NCBI RefSeq assembly: GCF_015082335.1
Contig: NZ_BLRL01000009.1
Span: forward strand, 1 to 64,000
DNA: 64,000 nt
Reading direction: 5' to 3'
From: Moritella sp. F3
Lineage (GTDB): Bacteria; Pseudomonadota; Gammaproteobacteria; Enterobacterales; Moritellaceae
Below are positions 8,321 through 17,542 of the stretch, in pieces; the first letter of the stretch is position 1, and each line of letters opens with the position of its first letter. Under the pieces are notes generated by a model. That model did not search any database, had not been told where the DNA came from, and saw only the letters and a list, made by a program, of their open reading frames with translations. The position numbers and the translations under genes were made by a program.

Positions 8321-8358
8321 GTTAGTGAGTACAGAGCAGTACTACAGGGATGTGAGTC

Positions 8359-9177
8359 ATGACAGTTGAATTAATTACCCAAGCACAATCAAAAAATAAT
8401 AATACGCTAGGTCAAGTTGCATTAGTGGGAGCAGGTCCAGGGGATCCAGAACTCCTCACTCTAAAAGCATTAAAGGCGATTGAGAGTGCCGATCTGATCT
8501 TGTTTGATAACTTAGTTAGCCAAGACATTAGAGCGTTATTCCCACCCCATACCAAAGCAATTTATGTGGGTAAGAAAAAAGCTGACCATTGTATTCCACA
8601 AGACCAATTGAATTTATTCATGGTTGATAAAGCCAAACAAGGTCTGAATGTTTGTCGTCTAAAAGGCGGAGACCCTTTTGTATTTGGCCGCGGTAGTGAA
8701 GAACAACTGGTGCTCCATGCCAATAATATAAAAACAATCGTCGTTCCCGGCGTAACAGCTGCATCAGGGTGCACTGCTTACGCTGGTATCCCGTTAACCC
8801 ATAGAGGGCTATCAACGGGCTGTACCTTTATTACTGGTCACCTAAAGAATGGCCAGCTAGATCTAAATTGGCCGCAGCTCGCGCACCTTGAGCACACCTT
8901 AGTATTCTATATGGGATTAGGTAAATTAGCGGAAATCTCTGCGCAACTGCTCAGTCATGGTTTGGACAGCAATACACCAGCGGCCTTGATTGAGAATGGT
9001 TCAACACCACAGCAAAGAGAATTTGTTGGCACAGTTGCAACATTGCCAGCACTGGCGATTGAACACCAATTACAAAGCCCTAGCCTGATCGTGATCGGTA
9101 AAGTTGTCTCTCTTGCAGAACAACTTAGCTGGCGAGATCTAGAGCAAGCGGCAAAAAATCAAGAATTAAGCGCATAA
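8359..9177 (+). CDS. cobA: Uroporphyrinogen-III C-methyltransferase
   Basis: This 272-residue SUMT methylates uroporphyrinogen III twice with SAM, giving precorrin-2 for siroheme, the cofactor of NirB. It shows the conserved VGAGPGDPELLT motif, the GGDPFVFGRG loop, and the VVPGVTAASGCTAYAGIPLTHR segment. It lacks the N-terminal dehydrogenase/ferrochelatase domain of bifunctional CysG, so those steps must be encoded elsewhere. An AGGGA Shine-Dalgarno lies 8 nt before the ATG. It is the first gene of the sigma-54-driven nitrite unit, 11 nt before nirB. Confidence 0.93.
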   Translation: MTVELITQAQSKNNNTLGQVALVGAGPGDPELLTLKALKAIESADLILFDNLVSQDIRALFPPHTKAIYVGKKKADHCIPQDQLNLFMVDKAKQGLNVCRLKGGDPFVFGRGSEEQLVLHANNIKTIVVPGVTAASGCTAYAGIPLTHRGLSTGCTFITGHLKNGQLDLNWPQLAHLEHTLVFYMGLGKLAEISAQLLSHGLDSNTPAALIENGSTPQQREFVGTVATLPALAIEHQLQSPSLIVIGKVVSLAEQLSWRDLEQAAKNQELSA

Positions 9178-9188
9178 CGGAGCATGTC

Positions 9189-11723
9189 ATGAAAAGAATT
9201 ATAGTTGTCGGCAACGGCATGGTAGGTCACCATTTCATTGACCAATTTATTCAACAAGAAAAGATGGGTGAAGTGCAAATCACCACATTCAGTGAAGAAT
9301 CACGTCTTGCTTACGATCGCGTTCAATTAAGTGCTTATTTCAGCGGTAAAACTGCTGATGACTTAATGATGACATCACCAGAATACTATGATGACAACGG
9401 CGTACAATATTTTGTAAACGATAAAGTTGTTGGCATCGATAAAGACGCTAAAACAGTCACCACTGCACAAGGCCGTGTAGAGAGTTACGACAAATTAGTG
9501 CTAGCGACGGGTTCATTCCCATTCGTGCCACCCATTCCAGGTAAAGACCAAGACCATTGTTTGGTTTACCGTACCATTAACGATTTAGAAGACATCACTG
9601 CATCAGCCAAAGAAAGTAAGGTCGGCGTCGTTATCGGTGGTGGTTTACTGGGTCTTGAAGCGGCTAACGCAATCAAACAGCTTGGTCTTGAAACGCACGT
9701 TGTTGAATTTGCGCCACGCCTCATGGCAGTGCAAGTAGATGACGGTGGCGGCAAAATTCTGCGTAACAAGATTGAAGAATTAGGCGTAACTGTACACACA
9801 GAAAAAAACACCAAAGAAATTGTTAAAGGTGAAACCTGCCGTTACCGCATGAACTTTGCTGATGGTTCGCACGTTGAAACAGACATGATTATCTTCTCGG
9901 CGGGTATTCGCCCACAAGATGAATTAGCACGTTCATTCGACCTTACACTAGGCGAACGAGGTGGTATTCAAGTTGATGATAACTGTTTAACGTCTGACGA
10001 AAACATTTTCGCGATTGGTGAATGTGCATTATGGCAGGGCCGTATCTTTGGCCTTGTTGCACCGGGCTACCAAATGGCAAAAGTCGCCGTCGACCACATC
10101 GTTGGTGAAGGTAAGTTAGCCTTTACTGGGGCTGATATGAGTACCAAGCTGAAGTTGCTCGGTGTTGACGTTGCCAGTATCGGTGACGCCCATGGTAATG
10201 TCGAAGGCGCACAAAACTATGTTTTCACCAATGAAGCTGACCAAGTTTATAAAAAATTAGTCATTAGCGCATGTGGTAAGAAACTACTTGGCGCGGTTAT
10301 GGTTGGTGAAGCTGAAGATTATGGTACCTGGTTACAAATTTACTTAAACGACATGGATATTCCAGGCTCTCCTGAAAATATGTTGGTACCACCAGCAGAA
10401 GGTGGCGCGGTAACGATGGGGGTTGACGCCTTACCTGATTCAGCGGTTATCTGTTCATGCCTTGATGTCACTAAAGGTCAAATTTGCGCCGCGGTACAAG
10501 ATGGTGCAACCAATCTTGGTGATATTAAATCAATTACCAAAGCCTGTACCGGTTGTGGTGGTTGTAATGGGCTAGCGACACAAGTACTCAACGCCGAGCT
10601 TGAGAACATGGGTGTTGAAGTTAACACTGACCTGTGTGAGCATTTTGCTTATTCTCGTGCAGAACTGGCAGACATAATACGCGTTAAACGTATTAAAACC
10701 TTCGAAGCATTAATCACCGAATTTGGCGCTGGCCACGGTTGTGAAGTTTGTCGTCCGACAGTCGCGAATATTCTAGCGTCATTTTGGAATGATTACATTC
10801 TCGAAGACGATCATCTTGGTCTGCAAGACGTCAATGACGTTTATCTCGGTAACATGCAAAAAGATGGTACTTATTCTGTTGTACCACGTATCCCAGCAGG
10901 TGAGATCACCCCAGACAAATTAATCGTACTTGGTGAAGTGGCTAAAAAATATGGTTTATACACCAAGATAACCGGTGGTCTACGTATCGATTTATTTGGT
11001 GCACAACTACATCAACTACCTGAAATATGGGCCTGGTTGATCCGAGAAGGCTTCGAAACAGGCCACGCTTACGGTAAATCACTACGTACCGTTAAATCGT
11101 GTGTGGGTAGTACCTGGTGTCGTTATGGTGTGCAAGACAGCATGTCTCTAGCGATTGATCTTGAGAACCGCTACAAAGGGCTACGCTCACCACATAAAAT
11201 TAAGTTTGGCGTGTCTGGTTGTACACGAGAATGTGCTGAAGCCCAAGGTAAAGACATCGGTGTTATTGCGACGGAAGGTGGCTGGGGTCTGTATGTTTGT
11301 GGTAATGGTGGTATGCGCCCGCGTCATGCCGATTTATTCGCTACTGACCTCGATACCGACACACTGTACAAATATATTGACCGTGTATTGATGTTCTATA
11401 TCCGTACTGCAGACCGTCTACAACGTACATCGGTTTGGTTAGAAAATCTTGAAGGTGGCTTAGATTACCTTAAAGAGGTCGTGATTAATGACAAACTGAG
11501 TCTGACAGCAGAGCTTGAAGCAGAAATGGAAGCCAACATTGCGAACTACCAATGTGAGTGGAAAACAACGATTGAAAGCCCTGAAAAACTACTGCGCTTC
11601 AAGCACTTCATTAACTCGGAAGAAAGCGATACCGCCGTGCAGTTTGTTGAAGTACGTGACCAAATACGCCCTGCGACACCCGCAGAACGCGCCGGTCAAA
11701 TCCCAGTACTGGAAGTAAATTAA
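9189..11723 (+). CDS. nirB: NAD(P)H nitrite reductase, large subunit
   Basis: This 844-residue enzyme reduces nitrite to ammonium with six electrons from NAD(P)H in the cytoplasm. In order, it has an FAD-binding Rossmann motif at the N-terminus (VVGNGMVGHHF) and an NAD-binding motif (VVIGGGLLGLEAA, near 140). A BFD-type [2Fe-2S] domain follows with C422, C424, C456 and C459. The sulfite/nitrite reductase domain carries the siroheme-[4Fe-4S] ligands C638, C644, C678 and C682. The length matches the family. It is preceded closely by cobA and followed by nirD after 91 nt, a gap holding a small hairpin (AGCGGG/CCCGCT, 11772-11790). Confidence 0.97.
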   Translation: MKRIIVVGNGMVGHHFIDQFIQQEKMGEVQITTFSEESRLAYDRVQLSAYFSGKTADDLMMTSPEYYDDNGVQYFVNDKVVGIDKDAKTVTTAQGRVESYDKLVLATGSFPFVPPIPGKDQDHCLVYRTINDLEDITASAKESKVGVVIGGGLLGLEAANAIKQLGLETHVVEFAPRLMAVQVDDGGGKILRNKIEELGVTVHTEKNTKEIVKGETCRYRMNFADGSHVETDMIIFSAGIRPQDELARSFDLTLGERGGIQVDDNCLTSDENIFAIGECALWQGRIFGLVAPGYQMAKVAVDHIVGEGKLAFTGADMSTKLKLLGVDVASIGDAHGNVEGAQNYVFTNEADQVYKKLVISACGKKLLGAVMVGEAEDYGTWLQIYLNDMDIPGSPENMLVPPAEGGAVTMGVDALPDSAVICSCLDVTKGQICAAVQDGATNLGDIKSITKACTGCGGCNGLATQVLNAELENMGVEVNTDLCEHFAYSRAELADIIRVKRIKTFEALITEFGAGHGCEVCRPTVANILASFWNDYILEDDHLGLQDVNDVYLGNMQKDGTYSVVPRIPAGEITPDKLIVLGEVAKKYGLYTKITGGLRIDLFGAQLHQLPEIWAWLIREGFETGHAYGKSLRTVKSCVGSTWCRYGVQDSMSLAIDLENRYKGLRSPHKIKFGVSGCTRECAEAQGKDIGVIATEGGWGLYVCGNGGMRPRHADLFATDLDTDTLYKYIDRVLMFYIRTADRLQRTSVWLENLEGGLDYLKEVVINDKLSLTAELEAEMEANIANYQCEWKTTIESPEKLLRFKHFINSEESDTAVQFVEVRDQIRPATPAERAGQIPVLEVN

Positions 11724-11814
11724 GTCGAACACTCGATGTTAATTTACTTCACTGCCGCAGATAAATGTAATAAGCGGGTGAATAGCCCGCTGATATCAGA
11801 CTTAAGGATTTATT

Positions 11815-12141
11815 ATGATGACTTGGACACCTATAATTGCAAAAAAACAACTCACCCCAGACGCAGGTGTATGTGCGTTAGTTAACGGCAAGCAAGTGGC
11901 GATCTTTTTAGACCGTAAAACCGATCAATTATTTGCTATCGATAACTACTGCCCGGCCAGTAAAGCCAATGTGTTATCACGTGGCTTAATCACGTCAGTA
12001 AAAGATGTATTAACCGTGTCATCACCTTTGTATAAAGAGCACTTCAGCCTAACCACGGGTGAATGTCTCGAAGATGCAACGTTATCAGTCCCTGTTTATG
12101 CGGTACGTGTCACTGATGGCATGGTGGAAGTAACGGCATAA
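11815..12141 (+). CDS. nirD: NAD(P)H nitrite reductase, small subunit
   Basis: This 108-residue protein has the Rieske-like fold of NirD. It keeps the family hallmarks (GVCALVNGKQVAIF, VLSRGLI, ETxxV-type C-terminus). As in E. coli NirD, it lacks the paired Cys-His ligands of a true Rieske cluster, so it is probably structural. An AAGGA Shine-Dalgarno precedes the ATG. It lies between nirB and the kinase/phosphatase gene, all on the plus strand. Confidence 0.93.
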   Translation: MMTWTPIIAKKQLTPDAGVCALVNGKQVAIFLDRKTDQLFAIDNYCPASKANVLSRGLITSVKDVLTVSSPLYKEHFSLTTGECLEDATLSVPVYAVRVTDGMVEVTA

Positions 12142-12199
12142 TGGAATACGTCGATTAAATATTTATTACGATTACTACTATTAATAGCAGGGAGTTGCT

Positions 12200-13960
12200 A
12201 TGTCGCCATGGCATTTACAGGGCGGCGCCACCTTTACCATAGGTCAGCGCTCGGTCGAGGGTATTAAAACCCAAAATGAAGATGCCATTGGTATTCGTAT
12301 CCCTGATGATTTACTGCTGACGACGAAAGGCGCTGTGGCCATTATCGCCGATGGCGTGAGTGCGTCAGAGGCCGGTAAAGAGGCCAGTGAAACCTGCGTA
12401 CATAATTTTCTATCTGATTATTACTCGACTCCAGAAACATGGTCTGTCGGTAAATCCACAGGTCAAGTTTTGACAGCTTTAAACCGTTGGCTATACAGCC
12501 AAGGAAGACAGTTTGCCGATGCACAAAAGGGCTATCTCACCACATTAAGTACCATCGTATTTAAATCTCATTCCGCGCATTTATTGCATGTCGGTGATTC
12601 CCGCATTTACCGCTTACGCAACAATAGTCTTGAGCAGTTAACCCGTGATCACACCACTGTCGTGAATAATAAACAGTCTTATCTCGCCAGAGCCATGGGC
12701 TTAGACGTCACGCTTGAAGTCGATTATAAAGAAGTGGAATTACAAGTCGGTGATGTGTTTTTATTATCTACTGACGGTTTACATGATTTTGTCAGTCATA
12801 AAAAATTACGTGAGATATTACGTGACATGCTGCAACAAGCAAATCAAGAAAATAAAGCTGCTGAAAGTAATTTTGAGGCCTGCTGCGAACAGCTCATTCA
12901 GCATGCATTAGCCAATAACAGTAATGATAATATCAGTTGCCAGTTATTACGCATTGATAGTTTACCCAAGCAAAGCGCTGAAGATGTACATGTACACCTG
13001 GCTTCAATGCCTTTTCCACCAGCACTGCGCAAGGGGTTATCCATTGATGGCTTAAAAGTCATTAAAGAATTACACGCCAGCAGTAGCAGTCATCTATATT
13101 TAGTCGAAGACAAAGAAACCAAGCAGCAGTACTGCATGAAAGCACCTTCCGTCAATTATATTGATGATCCGGCTTATATCGAACGTTTCACCATGGAAGC
13201 CTGGATTGGTACACGCTTAAACAATCCACATATATTAAAAATTGTCGAAACCAACAGGCAAAAAAGTAACCTTTACTACCTCATGGAAGTGATTGAGGGT
13301 ATTACCTTAGAGCAATGGATAAACCAGCACCCTAACCCGCCAGTGCAAGATGTATTAAATATCGTAGAGCAAGTCATTAAAGGGCTACGGGCATTTCACC
13401 GTAAGGAAACCCTGCATCAAGATTTAAAGCCCGGCAATATTATGATCGATAACAACGGCCAAGTTAAGATCATTGATTTTGGCTCTTGTTTTGTCAAAGG
13501 CATCGCAGAGATAAGCACGCCATTACAACGCGATAAAATCTTGGGTACAGCCGCTTATTCCGCACCAGAGACGGTCATCAATGGCGATAGTACGGCGCAA
13601 TCAGATATTTTTGCTATTTCGGTGATTATCTTTGAAATGCTCACCGGTAAACAACCCTTCAATGGTAAATTAGCGACCTGCCGCACCCAAAAGGCTTATC
13701 TTAATACTAAGTATATTCCTGCTTATGAGCTCAATCCTTTGGTACCATTTTGGTTAGACGGCGCAATTAAAAAAGGCTTACGCTTTAATCCGAATAAACG
13801 TCATGCCGATGTATCTGAACTCTTGTATGAGTTGCAGCATCCAAACCCTAAATATAAAAACAACCGCAAACAGACCTTGATTGAAAAGAACCCCGAACGT
13901 TTCTGGCAAGTTATCTCGCTATTGCTACTATTTGCGCTGTGTATTTCGCTGTTTAGCTAA
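12200..13960 (+). CDS. Bifunctional PP2C-type phosphatase / Ser-Thr protein kinase, tail-anchored
   Basis: This 586-residue signalling protein has an N-terminal PP2C domain (about 12-252) with metal-site motifs NED (26-28), ADG (50-52), GDSR (132-135), TDG (191-193) and NDN (242-244). A eukaryotic-type kinase domain spans about 284-545. It has Lys314 in YCMKAP, catalytic HQDLKPGN (406-413; the usual HRD Arg is Gln), DFG (426-428) and APE (455-457). A glycine-rich loop is hardly recognisable. One hydrophobic helix (about 568-585) ends the protein, suggesting tail anchoring with both domains in the cytoplasm. An AGGGAG Shine-Dalgarno lies 5 nt before the ATG. It is the last gene of the cobA-nirBD unit. 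Similar kinases occur next to nirBD/nasA in Pseudomonas as I recall, but the target is not apparent here. Confidence 0.9.
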   Translation: MSPWHLQGGATFTIGQRSVEGIKTQNEDAIGIRIPDDLLLTTKGAVAIIADGVSASEAGKEASETCVHNFLSDYYSTPETWSVGKSTGQVLTALNRWLYSQGRQFADAQKGYLTTLSTIVFKSHSAHLLHVGDSRIYRLRNNSLEQLTRDHTTVVNNKQSYLARAMGLDVTLEVDYKEVELQVGDVFLLSTDGLHDFVSHKKLREILRDMLQQANQENKAAESNFEACCEQLIQHALANNSNDNISCQLLRIDSLPKQSAEDVHVHLASMPFPPALRKGLSIDGLKVIKELHASSSSHLYLVEDKETKQQYCMKAPSVNYIDDPAYIERFTMEAWIGTRLNNPHILKIVETNRQKSNLYYLMEVIEGITLEQWINQHPNPPVQDVLNIVEQVIKGLRAFHRKETLHQDLKPGNIMIDNNGQVKIIDFGSCFVKGIAEISTPLQRDKILGTAAYSAPETVINGDSTAQSDIFAISVIIFEMLTGKQPFNGKLATCRTQKAYLNTKYIPAYELNPLVPFWLDGAIKKGLRFNPNKRHADVSELLYELQHPNPKYKNNRKQTLIEKNPERFWQVISLLLLFALCISLFS

Positions 13961-14151
13961 CGATCCCAGCATAAATCAGGCGCGCTATGTAAACATACGT
14001 AAAACACCTGCATATTCGCGTTTATTAAATAAAAGCTTCATTTATACAAGGTATGATATTGTCTTATATCGCTTATTAAATAAAACTCACAGGTATTTAG
14101 CACCTATAATTAAACCTCACACCTCAGTAGTATGACAGGAGCCCCTTACCA
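13961..14151. repeat. AT-rich intergenic DNA with a 51-bp-spaced direct repeat
   Basis: TTATTAAATAAAA occurs at 14022-14034 and again at 14073-14085. No clear terminator for the kinase gene and no recognised promoter is visible. The region leads into a possible small ORF and marC. Confidence 0.4.
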
Positions 14152-14253
14152 ATGAATAATGTGTTAACACTCATTATAAAAACCACCACGCCAGTATTAC
14201 GCATCCTATTTTCTACCCATCAATATTCGCGAATAGGAAAAAACTATGATTGA
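14152..14253 (+). CDS. Possible 33-codon small ORF overlapping the marC start
   Basis: An ATG at 14152 is preceded by AGGAG with a rather long 10-nt spacing. The frame runs 33 codons to a TGA that overlaps the marC ATG by 8 nt (ATGATTGA). The peptide has no recognisable motif. The overlap would allow translational coupling to marC, but chance is a fair alternative. Confidence 0.25.
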   Translation: MNNVLTLIIKTTTPVLRILFSTHQYSRIGKNYD

Positions 14254-14854
14254 TTACATATCGGTATTTATATTTTTCTTTGCAGTAATAGATCCCGTGG
14301 GCACTGTCCCCGTATTTATCGCCGCAACCAGTCAGTTTAATGAAAAAGAAAAGCGCAAGATTGCGTTACAAGCAGCCGGTGCTGCGGCACTTATTTTACT
14401 GTTTTTTATTGTGGCTGGAGAGCTAATCTTAACGGCGATAGATATTCCGCTACCGGCATTTGAAATTGCGGGCGGCATTATATTATTTTTGTTTGCGCTA
14501 ACTATGATATTTGGTGATAGCAAACCTGATACCGAAATGCAGCTGGTAAAAGACAGCACTGAAACGGCTATTTTTCCATTAGCAGTGCCCTCCCTTGCTA
14601 GCCCCGGCGCAATGCTAGCGGCTGTACTACTGACTGAAAACTCGAGCTTCAGTCTGTTCCAGCAAGTGCAAACCGCAGGCGTCATGCTGTCGGTGTTATT
14701 TATCGCGTTTATCTTGATGCTCGCGGCAAGTTGGATCCATCGTTTTATCGGTAACAGCGGCGCAAGTATTATCAGTAAAGTAATGGGCATGATCTTAGCG
14801 GCCGTGGCAACAAACAGTGTATTGTCAGGTATTAAGGTGTATTTCTTACTTTAA
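14246..14854 (+). CDS. MarC family integral membrane protein
   Basis: This 202-residue protein has about six hydrophobic helices and the MarC/UPF0056 signature: the opening FFAVIDPVGTVPVF, a GGIILFLFALTMI helix and PLAVPSLASPGAM. The family sits in the inner membrane; its transport substrate is not established. A weak GGA Shine-Dalgarno precedes the ATG. It is separate from the nitrate unit, is convergent with trpS and shares the hairpin in between. Confidence 0.88.
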   Translation: MIDYISVFIFFFAVIDPVGTVPVFIAATSQFNEKEKRKIALQAAGAAALILLFFIVAGELILTAIDIPLPAFEIAGGIILFLFALTMIFGDSKPDTEMQLVKDSTETAIFPLAVPSLASPGAMLAAVLLTENSSFSLFQQVQTAGVMLSVLFIAFILMLAASWIHRFIGNSGASIISKVMGMILAAVATNSVLSGIKVYFLL

Positions 14855-14864
14855 TTTAAGGCAT

Positions 14865-14895
14865 AAAAAAGCCCTATACCGTTAGATATAGGGCT
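14865..14895 (-). terminator. Intrinsic terminator of the trpS transcript
   Basis: The stem AGCCCTATA / TATAGGGCT is followed on the minus strand by six T residues. There is no T-run on the plus strand, so it mainly terminates leftward transcripts. Confidence 0.85.
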
Positions 14896-14934
14896 CGCAC
14901 TATACGATTATTCATCTATCACTGCAGTAATAAA

Positions 14935-15936
14935 CTATTTATTCGAGATAAAACCAACCGCTTCGTATGCTTTCGCTAATGTGGGTGCTGCGCGCTCAGA
15001 GGCTTTCTCCGCACCGATACGCATAATGCGGTTCAGTTCTGTCTCATCAGCACGTAACTCGTGGTAACGCGCTTGAATAGGCTCAATCATCGCAACTACA
15101 GCGTCTGCTGTATCGCCTTTCAAGTGACCATACATTTTATCTTCGTATTCAGGCACTAAATCAGCAACAGGGCGCTTAGTTGCAACAGAAAGTAATGTCA
15201 GTAAGTTAGATACACCCGGCTTTTCTTTGTTATCAAAGTAAATGCGCGCTTGCTCATCACTGTCTGTTACTGCACTTTTTAGCTTCTTAGCAATCTTTTT
15301 CGGTTCATCTAATAACTTGATGAAGGCTTTTGGATTGTCATCTGACTTAGACATTTTCTTCAGCGGATCTTGCAAGCTCATGATACGAGCACCCAGTGTT
15401 GGGATCATCGGCTCAGGTACTTTAAAGACGTCACCGTAGATATTATTAAAACGTGTCGCAATAGTACGCGCTAATTCTAGGTGCTGTTTTTGATCATCGC
15501 CTACCGGCACTTCATCGGCTTGATAAAGTAAAATGTCTGCTGCCATCAATACCGGGTAAGTATATAACCCTGAGTTGCTGCTGCTTGAGTTGTTTGATTT
15601 ATCTTTAAACTGCGTCATACGGTTTAGTTCACCCATCTGCGTGTAGCAGTTAAGCAACCAACTCAATTGTGCATGTTCTGGAACTTGAGATTGTAAAAAG
15701 ATAGTCGACTTTTCAGGGTCTAAACCACATGCAACATACATTGCTAAGCCTTCAAGCACTTGTGATTTAAATTCTTTTGGGTCTTGACGTACCGTGATGG
15801 TATGTAAGTCCGCAAGCATGAAATGACAGTCGCTGTGTTCCTGCATGTCCAGCCATTGGTTGATTGCACCAATATAGTTACCAATCGTCATACTACCAGA
15901 AGGCTGAATACCACTTAATACCACAGGCTTTGTCAT
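14935..15936 (-). CDS. trpS: Tryptophanyl-tRNA synthetase
   Basis: This class Ic aminoacyl-tRNA synthetase charges tRNA-Trp. It has the HIGH-equivalent TIGNYIG near the N-terminus, the QPSG motif and the KMSKS loop ([12 protein letters not shown]). The frame opens at a TTG at 15951, but the ATG at 15936 (MTKPVVLSG) matches the usual start and has GGGA upstream, so the product is 333 aa. It is the last gene of the aroK...trpS series, followed by a terminator. A perfect 8-bp hairpin (GGGTAAGC/GCTTACCC, 15972-15993) lies between gph and trpS without a T-run. Confidence 0.96.
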   Translation of the reverse strand: MTKPVVLSGIQPSGSMTIGNYIGAINQWLDMQEHSDCHFMLADLHTITVRQDPKEFKSQVLEGLAMYVACGLDPEKSTIFLQSQVPEHAQLSWLLNCYTQMGELNRMTQFKDKSNNSSSSNSGLYTYPVLMAADILLYQADEVPVGDDQKQHLELARTIATRFNNIYGDVFKVPEPMIPTLGARIMSLQDPLKKMSKSDDNPKAFIKLLDEPKKIAKKLKSAVTDSDEQARIYFDNKEKPGVSNLLTLLSVATKRPVADLVPEYEDKMYGHLKGDTADAVVAMIEPIQARYHELRADETELNRIMRIGAEKASERAAPTLAKAYEAVGFISNK

Positions 15937-16052
15937 AAATATATTTCCCAATCTCTTAATTTTTCAATTGTGGGTAAGCGCATAGGCTTACCCAATCATG
16001 TTAATTTCGTTACGTTTGATGTCATTACGCAAGGTAAGTCGACTACTTCAAC

Positions 16053-16727
16053 TTACGACTTTAATTTAACCGCAGATAGTAACTCACTGATATCATCGGC
16101 AACAAAATCAGGATTACTGTCGCTAATTGGAATACCGTAGTTGTAACCATAAGTTAAGCCAAAGCTAGTAAAGTTAGCCGCTTGTGCAGCTATAATATCA
16201 TTCTTAGAATCACCAACCATTAACGCATCTGCTGGCGTTAATTGATAATGTGCTAAACAATGTAATAGCGGTAATGGATTCGGTTTTTTCTCAGCGAGTG
16301 AATCACCACCTAATACCACTTCAAAGAGCTCACTAATACCAGATAATTCAAGCACTGGCGTAGTTTGCACCATCGGCTTGTTGGTTACGATTGCAAGTTT
16401 AAAACCAGCATCGTGCAATGCAGTTAAAGTTTCTTTCACATTTGGGTACAACACGCTGTGTGTGTAAACATTCGCAGAATAGTGCTTTAAAAATGATGCC
16501 AATGCATCATTAAATAATGCAGGGTCAATATCATCAGCAATATTTACATTGCCAGACAATGCGCGCTGTACTAATACTTGTGCGCCATTGCCAACCCAAC
16601 CACGTACTTCATCTTCCGAAAAATGAGCACGATCAAAATCACTCAGCATACAATTAACTGCAGCTGCTAAATCTGGCACACTATCAACAAGGGTACCGTC
16701 TAAATCAAAACAAATAAGCTTAAACAT
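16053..16727 (-). CDS. gph: Phosphoglycolate phosphatase
   Basis: This 224-residue HAD-superfamily hydrolase removes phosphate from 2-phosphoglycolate, formed for example in repair of 3'-phosphoglycolate DNA ends. Motif [10 protein letters not shown] is near residues 8-16, motif II is VTNKP, motif III lysine is in AEKKPNPLP, and motif IV is GDSKNDI. The ATG overlaps the 3' end of rpe by 8 nt, indicating translational coupling. The gene order rpe-gph-trpS is that of E. coli. Confidence 0.94.
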   Translation of the reverse strand: MFKLICFDLDGTLVDSVPDLAAAVNCMLSDFDRAHFSEDEVRGWVGNGAQVLVQRALSGNVNIADDIDPALFNDALASFLKHYSANVYTHSVLYPNVKETLTALHDAGFKLAIVTNKPMVQTTPVLELSGISELFEVVLGGDSLAEKKPNPLPLLHCLAHYQLTPADALMVGDSKNDIIAAQAANFTSFGLTYGYNYGIPISDSNPDFVADDISELLSAVKLKS

Positions 16728-17394
16728 TGGCTTTTTCTAACTCCGAACGCATTTCATCAATGACTTTTTTATAGTCTGCTTGGCCGTAAATCGCAGAGCC
16801 CGCTACAAACATGTCGGCACCCGCTTCTGCAATTTCACGAATATTATCTACTTTAACGCCACCATCAATCTCGAGAATAATATCGCGACCGCTGGCATCA
16901 ATTAATTTACGTACATCGCGTAATTTTTGTAATGTCGCAGGAATAAAACTTTGACCACCAAAACCAGGGTTTACTGACATCAGCAGGATCATATCCAACT
17001 TATCCATCACGTAATCTAAGTGATGTAACGGCGTAGCAGGATTAAATACTAAGCCCGCCTTTAAGCCGTGTTCTTTAATTAGTTGCAAAGAGCGGTCGAC
17101 ATGATCAGACGCTTCCGCATGAAAAGTAATCATTGTTGCGCCCGCTTTAGCAAACTCATTAATCATATGATCGACAGGGCGTACCATTAAATGCACATCA
17201 ATAGGAGCGGTAACACCATGATCACGTAACGCCTTACAGATCATAGGACCTATTGTGAGGTTTGGTACATAGTGATTATCCATCACATCAAAGTGGATGA
17301 CGTCGGCACCAGCGGCCAGAACAGCATCTACTTCTTGACCTAAGCTAGCAAAATTAGCCGATAAAATAGAAGGGGCAATCAGAAAGTTTTTCAT
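16720..17394 (-). CDS. rpe: Ribulose-phosphate 3-epimerase
   Basis: This 224-residue TIM-barrel enzyme interconverts ribulose-5-phosphate and xylulose-5-phosphate in the pentose phosphate pathway. Diagnostic motifs are [13 protein letters not shown], the metal-ligand [32 protein letters not shown] and EIDGGV. Lengths and ends fit the family. It overlaps gph downstream and lies 148 nt after dam. In that gap a hairpin TTACCCTA/TAGGGTAA (17440-17465) is visible without a T-run. Confidence 0.96.
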   Translation of the reverse strand: MKNFLIAPSILSANFASLGQEVDAVLAAGADVIHFDVMDNHYVPNLTIGPMICKALRDHGVTAPIDVHLMVRPVDHMINEFAKAGATMITFHAEASDHVDRSLQLIKEHGLKAGLVFNPATPLHHLDYVMDKLDMILLMSVNPGFGGQSFIPATLQKLRDVRKLIDASGRDIILEIDGGVKVDNIREIAEAGADMFVAGSAIYGQADYKKVIDEMRSELEKANV

Positions 17395-17542
17395 TTGGCA
17401 TGCTCTCAGTTGTTGTTATTCCATTACTCTGCGTAAATCTTACCCTAAGTTAGCCCCTAGGGTAAAATAATAAAACCAGATTAATACTGACAACTGAGGA
17501 TTGAGCGAGGTATGTAGAGCGATTCTCGACAATAAGCGTGGT

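Noticed and set aside
14332-14790. Open frame antisense to marC
   Set aside because: It is explained by the hydrophobic codon content of MarC on the sense strand, and no ribosome site precedes it.
15972-15993. Hairpin GGGTAAGC/GCTTACCC between gph and trpS considered as terminator
   Set aside because: No T-run on either strand, and trpS belongs to the same transcriptional series; left as an unexplained hairpin.
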